Below are positions 49,457-60,711 of a stretch of DNA of 64,000 bases, piece after piece. The stretch lies in contig JAESIW010000200.1 of the NCBI GenBank assembly GCA_016802295.1, positions 3,968,327-4,032,326 on the forward strand, read 5' to 3'. A model generated the notes under the pieces. That model worked only from the letters and a program-made list of their open reading frames with translations. It was not told where the DNA came from and ran no database searches. Within the stretch, counting starts at the first letter, position 1, and every line of letters starts with the position of its first letter. The stretch comes from Brachionus rotundiformis (lineage: Eukaryota > Rotifera > Eurotatoria > Ploima > Brachionidae). The position numbers and the translations under genes are program-made.

Positions 49457-52400
49457 TTAAAATACAAATGAGTCCAAAATATGACTCTGAATATCTTGAC
49501 CAATTTCATTCAGATCTATGGAATAATCCTTGAGCTTTTCTTGCATGAAATCCAAAAAAATTTGGTTATCATTATTGTCTGTAGGTAAATTTTCATCTAT
49601 CATGTCTTCTATTGACTCATTTAAATAGTCAGTGTCAATCTGCCATGAGCTATTATCATCATCTTCAATCGTATTTTCAATATAAATGGATTCGTCTGTT
49701 GAATTTGTGTCTTTTTCTTGGTCATTAATCATATTTTTAGCTTTTTTATTTGAAAGATTGGTGACATCTATCCGCTCAAGAACAACAATGGGATCAAATT
49801 TTTTTAAAACTTTAGATCTAGAAACATTATTAAGCTGGTAAACTTCATCTTTGGCAAAAATAGACTCTTCAGACTCACTACCAACTAATAATTCAACATT
49901 ATCATTTAATCTTCTCCATTTTTTAGAATTTTCTAAACTATTTTCTTTGTCCGAAGAACTTTGTGGGTTATTTTCAGCATCTGCGATCTCAATTTGATTT
50001 GAACCTAAAATCGGTATACCAGATTCAGTCTGGCATGCTGCTTCATTTCTACTATCTTCCAAAATGGGCTCAAGAAAATTGTCTACCAATTTGGAAGGAT
50101 GTGAGTTTTTTGCTGAAAATTGTACAGATCTATTATTTGATGAAATTGGAATTCTCCTTGGCGATTTGAGCGCCCTTTTCGGACTCACTTTTTTTGGTGT
50201 TTCGTACTCAATTTTTTTATTTTGTTCTCTGGAGTTTTTTTTTCGCAATGTGACAAATCTAGTGGTAATTGGAGTCGACACTCTTTTCTTAGACTTTGAC
50301 TGATTCAAGCTAATGGAGTTTAGCTTGGAGCCTGTTCGAGTGGAAGTGCTTGATTTAAGCAGAAGAGAATACCTCTGTCTCGAGTCTTTAATTGGATTTT
50401 TATTTAAATACTTTTCCAAATCAGTTAAGTCAGTTGTGTCTGTTTCATTTGGTAACATTTTCCGAACAATCGGAATTATTTTTTTGGGCTTTATTTCTCT
50501 GACAAAAGAGATTATTTCCGGATAAGAGCTGTGATCTGTGTATGGCACTCTAAAATAGTTTGTGTCACATTTTGAATTAGCATTGGATAATTTCAGACCA
50601 GTTGGTTCAATGTAAATTATTTTTTTTTTATATACAAAATCTTTATTTCTATTCACTGGTTCATCATCTACAAATATAAAACTTTTTTTTGTGAATTCAT
50701 ATGCAAAATATTTTTTATCTATTTCGAGAATTTTTGTCAAACGTTCAAAGCGTCTGTGAGATAAAACTATGGGCACACGAAAATATTCGACTAGATCAAC
50801 TAGCAGTCTCTCTTTGCCCAAGTTTTTTAATAAAAGCTTAAATAGGACATTTTCGCAGCGGTATTGTTCTATGATGGATATGATCTGTCTCAACGCATCG
50901 TCTCTGGTTGGCACTTTGGAAAATAATGGATTGAAATAAGTATTGTCAAGGTAGCATATGTCCACTTGCAAATTTTGTAGGATAGGGTTATCAAGCATAG
51001 ATGGGGTGTAGCGAAAATCACCCGTAGCCAATATAGTACCAAAATATCTTAAATTTAGAGTCAATAAATGCTATTACTTTATTTAAATTTTTTATATATA
51101 CCCTTCGAAGAGAAACATGACAGCGCCAGGGCAGTGATTGGAATCAATTAAAGATACATTAAAGCTTTCTTCATCATCCAATTTAAAAATATAGGTCCTG
51201 TCTAGTTCAAGTTCATTAATATACTCTTCCCGAACTTGGTTTAATTCAATCAGGAGTTTTTTACTAAGCTTTTTAAAAATCAAGATTAATTTTTAAGTTA
51301 TAAAAATACTAAATTAATAAAAAAAAATATTTGTTTAAAAATTTTAACTTTTTAACATTAGCCATTTATTCAATTAATAGCATAAAAGTTCTGACCTATT
51401 GTCAATGACAGTAGTAAAATCCAGTATGTGCAAAAAATTAAAATAACAGTCAATCATTTTCAATGTAATTTAATAGAAAAAAAATTTGGCTCGAAGATAA
51501 TGATTCCCTTTATGTGACCAAGAATTTTTCTGTTTTTCTGTGTTGAACTTTATTCCTAATTTATGTGATCCAACTTTTTATGTACTTTGCACTTTATACC
51601 ATATATTTCAATAGAAAATCTTATCAACTACGTTATACTTTATTGTACTTTATCTTTAAACTCGAAATGGCAAAATAAAATTATTAATTTTTAAAAGAAT
51701 TAAAAATAAAACTCACAGCTATAAATTACCCCTAACCCCTAGACCCTAATACTCGTTAACCTCTATATCTGTTAAAACAAATAAAACCCTCTAATTATTT
51801 ATATTAAAATATATTTCTGATTTAAGTACAGTAAAGTCAGCGGTCATGCCAGAATCAGTATTGATTTTTAAAGGAAAGAATTTGGTAACATGGAATTTAA
51901 ATAAATCCTTGATGATGATGTCTTGGCTGATTTCAGACTTCGATCCAAGTCACCACAACTTGAATGAAGAACCGAAAGACTCCGGCGAGACGAGAAAGTC
52001 ATTGGTATCAAATAAACTTATTTTATCAATTACCGATAACAATTATTAATTTTCCTATAAGAGTATATGAAAAAAAATATTTTTATTTCAACTTGATATT
52101 GTCAAAATATTTAATTTTTTAAATTCAAATTCAACACTTTTTTTAGATATTCAAAAGCTCTCTGATAAAAATATGTGTAAAAATTTCTTACACACTTAAA
52201 TGTAATAGAATTTTGGCTAAATAAATGTAGAATTGAATAAATTCAATTTTTTTTAATAAATTTTTAAAAATACTTAATAAAAAATATTGGAGTGCTTTAT
52301 TTGTATAAATAAATATTCTATTATTTTTTTTTATTATTTTCTTATTAACTCTATGATAGAGCTTATATGTAAAATACACTTAAAATATACACCTTCAATC

Positions 52401-53628
52401 AATGAACTAAAAAACTGATTTGTTTTAAATAATTTTTTATTCATTTTTTTATAACAAAATTTGGTTTTTTATAGTTAATTTGTTTTAAATTAAGTTTCAA
52501 ATTTTTTAACTAAATTCTAAAAAAAAATTAAAAATACATCATAAACAATAAAATGATACATTATTTGAAAAAAAAACTAATTATGCACTTTTAAGAAATT
52601 CAAACCATTTGATGATTTAATTTTTGGAACAGGAAGTACAATTATGCATTCTCACCATGCCATATATAGACATACTTGAGAGGGTACAGAGAAAAACGAC
52701 ACCAAGTATTAATGGCTTTGGTGAACTATACTATATGGAGAGACTTAAGAGACTGAACTTAACTACACTGTCAACAAGACGCACTGGTATTATACAAATA
52801 TACAATATCATAAATGAACTTGATGAAATAAGTTGGTATAGGGACTCAATGGGAAATCGATACAGATACAGATTTAGAAGAGAACTAATTAGAAACTTTT
52901 TGCTGATATAAAATTTTTTTTCTAATAGAGTTGTTAATGATTAGAGTGAAATTAAATTGTGAATTTTTAACGATAAGCAATTATTATTTGTATATTATAT
53001 TATTAATTAGACCAAATTCTAAATATAATTGTAGTTGAAAAAGTTTAAAATGTAGAATATTTTTTAATTAACTAATTGATCTTTCTAATCAAACATTTAA
53101 ATAAATTTTAGATAAAAAATAAATATATTCTGTTAGACTTAAATAAATTTTTCTTGTCTTTTTTATCTATTCTTATTTAAAATATTATATACGATTGAAA
53201 TAAATTGCTTACAAAAAATGTACTTGTTCAAAATTACTGTTTTTACACATAAAAACTCATATTTACACATCTAAATGTTAGTTTTTTCACAATATCTTTG
53301 TCAAAATTTTACATTCATTCTGTATCTTATTTTGCACAATATCAGTTACTCTTTTCACTTACACAGTGCTAAGCCAGATATTCTCAAAAAGTTAACTGGT
53401 ATTTTTTTGGAATATTTTTTGATAAAATGGTTAAATTTTAAATTTGCTAACCTTTGAGCAATAAATTTTGGACGTATTCCATGTACTATCTAAGTTTTTG
53501 GTGTGGTCCGAATGACAATGAGTAAGAAAAAAATGCGATATATTTCGTGATTGGTCTTTTTTTGGCCAAAAATCAACAGCAATTGTGGAATTATTTATGA
53601 CAAAACCAGGAAATGTATTGTTTTGCAT
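49457..53628 (-). CDS. DCLRE1B: SNM1B/Apollo-type 5' exonuclease (DNA cross-link repair 1B), three exons
   Basis: Exons 53628-53452, 51268-51102 and 51047-49457 join in phase into 644 aa. The protein is a metallo-beta-lactamase/beta-CASP nuclease that trims 5' ends at telomeres and at interstrand crosslinks in the nucleus. Motif 2 is complete (H37-C-H39-S-D41-H42), motif 3 lies in SNHCPGAVMFLFEG (H104), motif 4 is TGDFR (D125), and the beta-CASP histidine region reads PYTDHSSYPE. LFEGYFGTILATGDFRYTPS is nearly family-identical. Human Apollo is about 530 aa. Here a longer, low-complexity acidic and lysine-rich C-terminal region starts near residue 330; I saw no clear YxLxP shelterin-binding motif in it. 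Intron 1 (51269-53451) holds a retrotransposon fragment and one arm of an inverted repeat. Confidence 0.95.
51805..51990. other. Open frames on both strands in DCLRE1B intron 1
   Basis: A GC-richer patch is open on the + strand from an ATG at 51846 (MPESVLIFKGKNLVTWNLNK onward) and on the minus strand as FKFHVTKFFPLKINTDSGMT followed by ADFTVLKSEI. The minus frame looks the more protein-like but starts without a methionine. I cannot tell which, if either, was coding. It may be a fragment of a mobile element or of another gene. Confidence 0.28.
52089..52223 (+). repeat. Left arm of a dispersed inverted repeat (intron of DCLRE1B)
   Basis: This stretch matches the reverse complement of 54827-54941 with only small differences. 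Shared words include AATATTTAATTTTTTAAATT, then CAAATTCA, TTCAAAAGCT, TATGTGTAAAAATT and CACTTAAATGTAATAGAA. There is no coding content. It is likely a member of a repeat or MITE family; boundaries are approximate. Confidence 0.7.
52624..52955 (+). mobile_element. 5'-truncated non-LTR retrotransposon fragment
   Basis: The + strand reads IDILERVQRKTTPSINGFGE, then YMERLKRLNLTTLSTRRTGI and IQIYNIINELDEISWYRDS, ending RFRRELIRNFLLI and a stop at 52909-52911. With a one-base shift the next bases give NFFSNRVVND, the expected continuation. This is the tail of a CR1/jockey-like reverse transcriptase, and it is intact over about 85 codons, so it is younger than the other relics. It lies antisense inside DCLRE1B intron 1. 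Its 5' edge overlaps a 23-bp word shared with an ELP2 exon. Confidence 0.85.
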
Positions 53629-53753
53629 TTTTATCTACTATTTAAAAAAATTAACTATATTTTGATTAAACTAACATTACAATCTTTTAATTTATTGTAA
53701 TTTTTTAAATAAAAAAATTTAAGTCAATCAAAAATTTTTATTAGATAAAAAAT

Positions 53754-56700
53754 TTATGCTTCAAGTGAATACAATCTTGCTGATCCGTCTTCTGAACACG
53801 AGCCTAAGTAAAATTCCTTTAGTTTATCTTTATTCACGAAAATTTTTCTAAAGCTGAGTCTTTTGACAGTTAAATGGTGCGAAAAGCGCTCTTCAACAGC
53901 TGAAAATTGTACAAAACCATTTTCCAAATTCCATTTGTAAAAAATAATCTTTCCGCTTTCCAAGCCAAGAGCGACTAAGTAGCTATCATCGGTGCAATTC
54001 GAAGGCGCAAAAGCACATGCTGTAATAGATTCATTAAGCTCTAAATGATTTCCAATCGGCTTGGAATCATCGACTGATGCATTCTCACCATGCCATATAC
54101 AAACTCGCTTATCTCTTGATGCAGTGACAAAATATTTATCATCATGTGACCAGTCACATGACCAAATTATTCGTGTATGATACGGATTTTTCGAACTAAT
54201 GCCTCGACTAAATTCGAAATGGTTGTCATGAGACTTCCTCTCAAATAGCTTCCATGATCTGTCCCTAGACACACTTAATAGATACTTCCCACTGTTGGAA
54301 AACTTCATTTGAACAATGGTTAATTCGTGGCCTTTTAGTGTATCGTATTGCTTGAATGATAATTGGTTATTGGAAGTTTGTTCTTGCCATAAAATTATAT
54401 TTGCGTGCTCGGCTTTGGATGCCTTGGTAGAATTAAAATTAATGAAGACATTTTTTTTTCAAATTTATTAGGCTAGAAAATATTTTAGATTTTTAAAAAT
54501 AGAAATAAGCAATAATTGAAGTGCTTGGCCTTGGGAAAAATTGAATAAATTTCTAAAAACTAATTTCGAACTTTAGAGTTCTGTTTTATTTGATATTTTT
54601 AACTTAACTTATTAAAAGCTGAAGTTAACTTAATTACACATTAAATTTTTATAACCTTTTAGTCAGCCATTAACTAATGCAAACTCACTATTTCTGAACA
54701 TTATATTTATTGAAGAAATGGCCATAATTATTAATACAGTCAACTTTATTCAGATTCATTTGGAATATAAAGTGTGGAATCTGAGAAGATATGAATTTAT
54801 TAAATTGACAAACTAAAATATAAAGTATATTTGCCAAAATTCTATTACATTTAAGTGCGTAAGAATTTTTACACATAAAGCTTTTGAAAAAAATTGCTGA
54901 ATTTGAATTTAAAAAATTAAATATTTGAAAATATCAAGTTGATTTTGAAATTTTAAGATAGACTATAGACTGAATGGGTTAAAAATCACATGTCTAGAAA
55001 CACTAAAACAAGAGATATATTTTTGAATGGAACCAAGATTTGGACAAGAATGAAATAAAATAATGAAATTATCATCCATTGTCATATTTTTGAGGATATA
55101 ATTTTAAATTAAAAAAAAAGAGAGGTGGTATAATTTCTTACTAACACGAGCAAAGGCTAAATACTTTCCATTAATTAAATACTTGTTTGTTTTCGGCTAG
55201 CTAACTATTCTATGAGTTATTTAGTAAATTCAATTGACCAAAAAATTTAATTTATAATTTTTTTATAATCAAAATATAAATCAAAAATATTAAAATTAAT
55301 TTATTTTCATTGCAAAATATACCTATTTTCATGGAATAAAAAATTAAAGAGATAAGTTAATTCAAGGTGTCCAAAAAACCCCTCCGAGTTTTGGGTGTTA
55401 AAACTCGTGACACTTGATCAAAACAGGTTTTATTAACACAGAAATATCTCATTACACAATGACTTATTTTTTTAGTTTTAAATTAATTGAGTTATTTTTG
55501 TTAAATTTTTAATTATTAATTGGTGTATAGTTAAGATATACAACACAATTTTAGCTCTTCTGAAACCTCTGGTGATTATTCTGATCTATTCTAAGAAAAG
55601 CATTCAATCTTTTGCACAACTATCTTACTTTACACGCAGAAGCAATTATTCTTCTATTTGTGTCGACGGCAACACAAAACAGTTCATATCCATGACCATA
55701 AAGCTTCTGAGTTTCAGGCCAAAGCGTGTTTTGTAAAAGATGCTCTTCAGTTGGTGGTTCTGGAAAAGATAAAATAACAAAAATTAATTCTTAAATGTAA
55801 AAAAATTACTGTTAAGCTCGACACGATTAAAGTATACTTCTTTATACAACTCATCAGCTAATGAAGAAGCTTTTTCTTCATTTTCAACTTTTTGATCATC
55901 ATAAACCGCTTTATTTGAGAGACCTAAAGCCGGTACAGAAGCTCCTTGAGGTAAATTTTGAGCATTCTTTAAAAACCAATTTAGCTCTTTACTATCTTAT
56001 AATAATTTTATTTACTTCTAAAAATTCTTTCACACTCATATCCTGACTCAAACAAAAGTAATTTTTAAGAAATATTTTTGGAGATTCGAATATTCTTAGC
56101 ACTTTCTCATCAGCACCAGACACAAACTTAGCCTTGTTGATGAAAGAGACACAATGCAAATCGTAGCCGTGAATTTGTGGTCGTCCGATCTCGTGCCAAG
56201 TATCAATACCATCATGATTCCAGCATCCGTGAAATCTTGTTGTTTGATCTTTTGAAACAGTAAGAAAATAATTTTGCTCAGGTTCCCAGCATAAATCTTC
56301 AACTATGTCAAAATGACCACCATTAATAACTGCAGGTGTAAGAATTTCTCCCTTTGTAAAATTTTAAATTAAAAACAATTTCTCTACAAATAAAAAATAT
56401 ATAAACTCTGTCAAGTTCTTCTAGGTTTCTTTTCCATAGATGAAGAGCCCCTTGGTATCCGTGAGCAATGATATAATTTGCACTAGGGTCAAAAGTTGCT
56501 CCATAGAAGCCAAGTGTATTGCCTCCAATGTCGCCAGCTCTAGCTACATCAATCCATACTGAATTTTCCTCATTATAGGTCCAGACAACCAAAGTTTTGT
56601 CCATAGAAGCAGAAATCAGAGTTAGCGGTTGACCATGGGACATTTTTGGATGAAATTTGACAGTGTAAATCCAATCTTCATGACCAAATAGAACACTTTC

Positions 56701-59258
56701 CAAGTTAATCGAGTACTGAACATAATTGTCCGATTTTTTACAATGAACTGTAAAAAGTGATGATTTTAGTTTAAGCTCTTCTTCTGTTTTCTTTGATTTT
56801 ACAATCTGGTCTTCTTCGTCATCATCCTGATCTATTCCATTATCTTGACTGGATTCTTTTTCAACAGTATCGTCTTCGATTATCAACTGAGTAGAAATGT
56901 CCTCTTTATTTTTCACAACATTTGATTCCAATTTCCATAATCGAATGTAATTGTCTTGGGAACTGCTGGCAATCAACAATTGGTTTTCTTTCGGTTGGCA
57001 AACATCTATATCACGAATCCAATCTTCATGACCAATCAACGTGTGAAGACAATAGAACTCAAAATTAAATTTATTAAATACAAATTAAAATATTTTGGTC
57101 ATATTAATAAATTTTATGTGATGAAAAACTAAAAATAAAAAGCATATATTTTGTTTGTTAATTTATTTAGAATTATTTCTAATTTTTAAAATTCTTTATG
57201 ATCGATTTACAAAAAGTCTGATTTTAAGCTTCTTAAATTTGCCAAATTATTTGGTCACAAACTCACCTATTGAATTATTCAATGTATTAATTGTTAAAAA
57301 AAGCTGGAAGTGGTTTCATTGAAAAAAGCTTTGAAACTTTTTCATATTAATCTTCCAAGAAATTTGCCAAATTGCCTAAACCCTAAAAAGCAATAAAAAT
57401 CATGATCAAAGACAATCGCAAAGCGGATCAATTTTACAGGGTTTTGAAAAAGAATCCTACCAATATTTAAATAAATAGAAGCTGGGTTGAAAAAGTGGAA
57501 TTCGAATGCATAATATGCAACTTATTTTTATTAAATTCTTTATTTACTGAAAAAAAAGCAAATATTATTGCTATTTATTGCTTTAATGTATTCTTAGGAT
57601 TTATGCTATAGTGGAAAACTAATAATATTAAGAATAACAAATTTATCAACAATGAGATTACTTGATTGAATGTTACAAAATAAGCCAAAATTTTGACATG
57701 GTGAATAGAGAATTTATCAAAAATACTGAAATCATCACAATCTTACAAAATCAAAATTAAGTGACAAAACAAAAAATATAAGACAGCACAAATTTTTCTA
57801 AAATAGATTATAAATTACATAGACTTCCAAAAATAGTGGTGGATGAGAGAAATTTGATTTTCAAAGCTGGTTTTTAAAGAACTGGATCTTATAAACTGAG
57901 TTGCATTAATTAAACATTAATTTATGTTTTTCATAAGACTTGTAACTACTATCTCTATTTTATATAATGACGAATTTTTTAAAAATAACAAAAAAGGCCT
58001 TGAGCGAATTCAGGGAAGGCTCTTATATATAAATAGTGACTAAAAGGGTTTTAGTCAACTTGGTAAATATTCAAAAAATACATATTTAATAATAGATAAA
58101 TCTCTTTTCAAAAATTTTTTAAATATATCATAAAATTTATGTGATACATATGTCAAAATTATAAACATATGTGTTGGAAACCATTTTATGGTTGAATATT
58201 AATTACTTCTTCTAAAAGTAAAAGTAGAAGATAAGATACACTTAAGTTAGATGACAAGTAATAAAATTAAATAGATAGAAAGCATTTAAAGGTAATTAAA
58301 TAAGAAATAATTGTAATTTTTGTCTAATTTGATGATAAATAAATAAATAAATCAAAAATTGAAATCGATCAAATTTTGATTCTTGAATCTGAATTTTGTA
58401 AATTATTTTTTACCCTTTCAACAATTTTATTCCATTTAGAAGTTTTTTTGAAATAAATTTAGATATTATTATTACTGATAAAATTTTAAAATTAAGAAAA
58501 TACTTGATCTTTATTTTCGCTTTCGTTATGAAGCCTCACGTACAACTCAATCTTGTGGTTATCGAATCCAATTAAAAGCATTGGTACTTTGGTAAATTTT
58601 AAATATTAGTTTCTTAGATAAATTATTGTAGAGACATAAAAATTACAATTTGATGTAGGCAAAAGAAAAAATTTAAGTGCCAGAGCAAATCCATTCATTT
58701 TCGAAGCAATAACTTGGTCTTGGTTAAACTGGGATTTCGTCAATTCATAGCCCTGGCTTCGTCGATGCCAAATGCGGACTGTGGAGTCAATAGACGCCGA
58801 AGCAATGTACGTGACCAAATTGGCACCGTTATCATCAAAATACATGGCATCTACAATGCTCACATTGTTTGTATGACCAGTCAAAATTTGATATGGCGCA
58901 TACTAGTTCTAATTGATAAAATTTGACTTTATTTTTGAAAAATTTAATCTACCTGAAAATTTTCTCCTTGCCAGACAATTATATTTTTATCTTTCGATGC
59001 GGAGACGAATTCGTTTGTTGTCAGTTGGTTTTTTGCCACAAAATCACTGCAAGAGATCCATTTGACCGCATTTACGCGTTCAGTATGCTTGCTAAACGTG
59101 CATTTAATTTGGAATGGTTCACGATCAGAGAGAAGGGCTATTGAATTGGATTGAGCATATATCAATTGGTTTTGTTTACCACCCCAATCTAACGATTTAG
59201 GACATCGATTGCATCCGGCACTGATGTAAACTGCGTTTACTTTTGAACTTATTGTCAT
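53754..59258 (-). CDS. ELP2: Elongator complex protein 2 (WD40 scaffold), eight exons
   Basis: Exons 59258-58953, 58902-58647, 58586-58504, 57057-56407, 56351-56016, 55966-55810, 55759-55629 and 54422-53754 join in phase to give 862 aa, close to the human 826. ELP2 is the double-propeller WD40 subunit of Elongator, which modifies wobble uridines of tRNAs in the cytoplasm. Family-typical segments occur in order: NRCPKSLDWGG, HTERVNAVKWI, NGFALALKF, GHEDWIRDIDV, LISASMDKTLVVW, GGNTLGFYGATFD, HGYQGALHLWKR, RPQIHGYDLHCVSFINKAKF, VSGADEKVLRIF, SVPALGLSNKAVY, PPTEEHLLQNTLWPETQKLY, RIIWSCDWSHDDKYF and TASRDKRVCIWHGE. Introns 3 (57058-58503) and 7 (54423-55628) are over 1 kb; the latter holds one arm of an inverted repeat. 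The stop is 125 bp before the DCLRE1B start. Confidence 0.95.
54827..54941 (-). repeat. Right arm of the dispersed inverted repeat (intron 7 of ELP2)
   Basis: The reverse complement of 52089-52223. The two arms lie in introns of two different genes, 2.6 kb apart and in opposite orientation. Similarity outside the listed limits fades gradually, so the true ends may lie further out. Confidence 0.7.
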
Positions 59259-60711
59259 ATTTAGTTATTTTTTGTTTAAGAAACAGAATTTTAAAATAAA
59301 ATTTTTATTTTTAATTATACTAATTTAAAAAAATAAATAAATGCTGATTTAATTGATCTTTTATGCTTGCTCTTTAAAGCAAATTTCTTAAAGACACATT
59401 TTGGTCTTGACATTCGGGCAAATTTGAGTATATAAAGATTTAACATTCTTTAAAGTCAAATTTCTTCATTACTTATCTGAATTGTACATAGTGGAAAGTG
59501 GAATTGTCATAAAAAAGTCTATTTATCATGATCAGTGTTTGCTTTTATACTGTTTTCTTTTATTAACTTTGATTCTGACAAGAAAACATTTCTCCAAAAT
59601 CATTTAAGTTGGGATAATGAACAATAAAGAACCTAATGAAGGTATTAAGAAGAGATTTTTGATTTAATAAGAGGGAAATTATTACTAAAAATAAATAATT
59701 TGAATTAAAAAGTTTTTAAATTTTATTCTTATTTAAAATAATAACAAACTAAAGGATATATGTCTTTTAAAAGTTAAACTAATTTTTATTTTGTATTAAC
59801 TTAAATCATTAAAAAATATAGAAGGAAATTCTAACATTAAATTGAAAACTATTTAATTAGTTAGAGAAGAAAAAAATTATCAGGAAATTAGTTATTTAGA
59901 CAGATTTCGATGTCATACTTGAAAACATTGGAACTCTTGAGTGAAGTCTTTATGATTTGGATGGTGGATCAACTACAACAGGAAAAGTGAGCAGCTCATT
60001 ATCTTTTGCACCATCTTTCGTCTACAGAATTTTTTAAGCTAGTTGAAAAAGACTTGGTTGGTTCTTTCGTGTCAAACTACAAAAAAGAATTGGCATCTCC
60101 CTTCTCTGTCTCCAAGGCTTAAGATCTCATCAGCAAACCTACGTTCCGATGTTTTTAAATTTTTAGAAAAATTATATCAAAAAAATAAAAATGAAAAAAA
60201 TTCTTTTTTTACATTGAAGATAAAAATTAAATTCTTAATACATTATTTAGACAGAGATAGCAATAATTATTTCAATATGTAAAGTATTCAATTTCAAATT
60301 AATAAATTTTTTATTTGACTAAATTTTATTAAAATCGATCAATTCATATTAAATCATCTTTCTAAAAATCTATGTTCGATTAAATTAAATATACGAAATT
60401 ATAAAAATTTTAAACCTTAAAAAACTGTAACAAATTCATCATTCAATTTTCTAAACTTCGATCATGTCTTAATTTTTGATTTAAAAAATTAAATCTTACA
60501 GTTGTTATAGTTTTCAGCGACTTTATTATTAAATAAAAATTGACATAAAGAATGATTGATAAAAATATTCGTGTAAATCTAATTGATCAAAGACCATCCA
60601 AAACGTGTAATGAATACACATGTTTATTTTCCTCAAGATGATTTTATTTAAATAGACGCATCATTATATCAATGTGAAAAATTAAGGCTTATATTTAAAA
60701 ACATTTAAGTA
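59259..60711. other. Divergent spacer between ELP2 and the nuclease, with a decayed coding-like patch
   Basis: ELP2 and the nuclease gene are transcribed away from each other here. At about 59905-60130 the DNA is GC-richer and gives short protein-like pieces in different frames (VEKDLVGSFVSNYKKELASP on +; RFADEILSLGDREGRCQFF on -), each quickly stopped. It looks like a dead gene or transposon fragment. The rest is AT-rich. Confidence 0.4.

Noticed and set aside
51725..51765. Telomere-like CCCCTAACCCCTAGACCCTAA sequence
   Set aside because: Only a few irregular units in about 40 bp. It is not a regular array and probably reflects local C/T bias.
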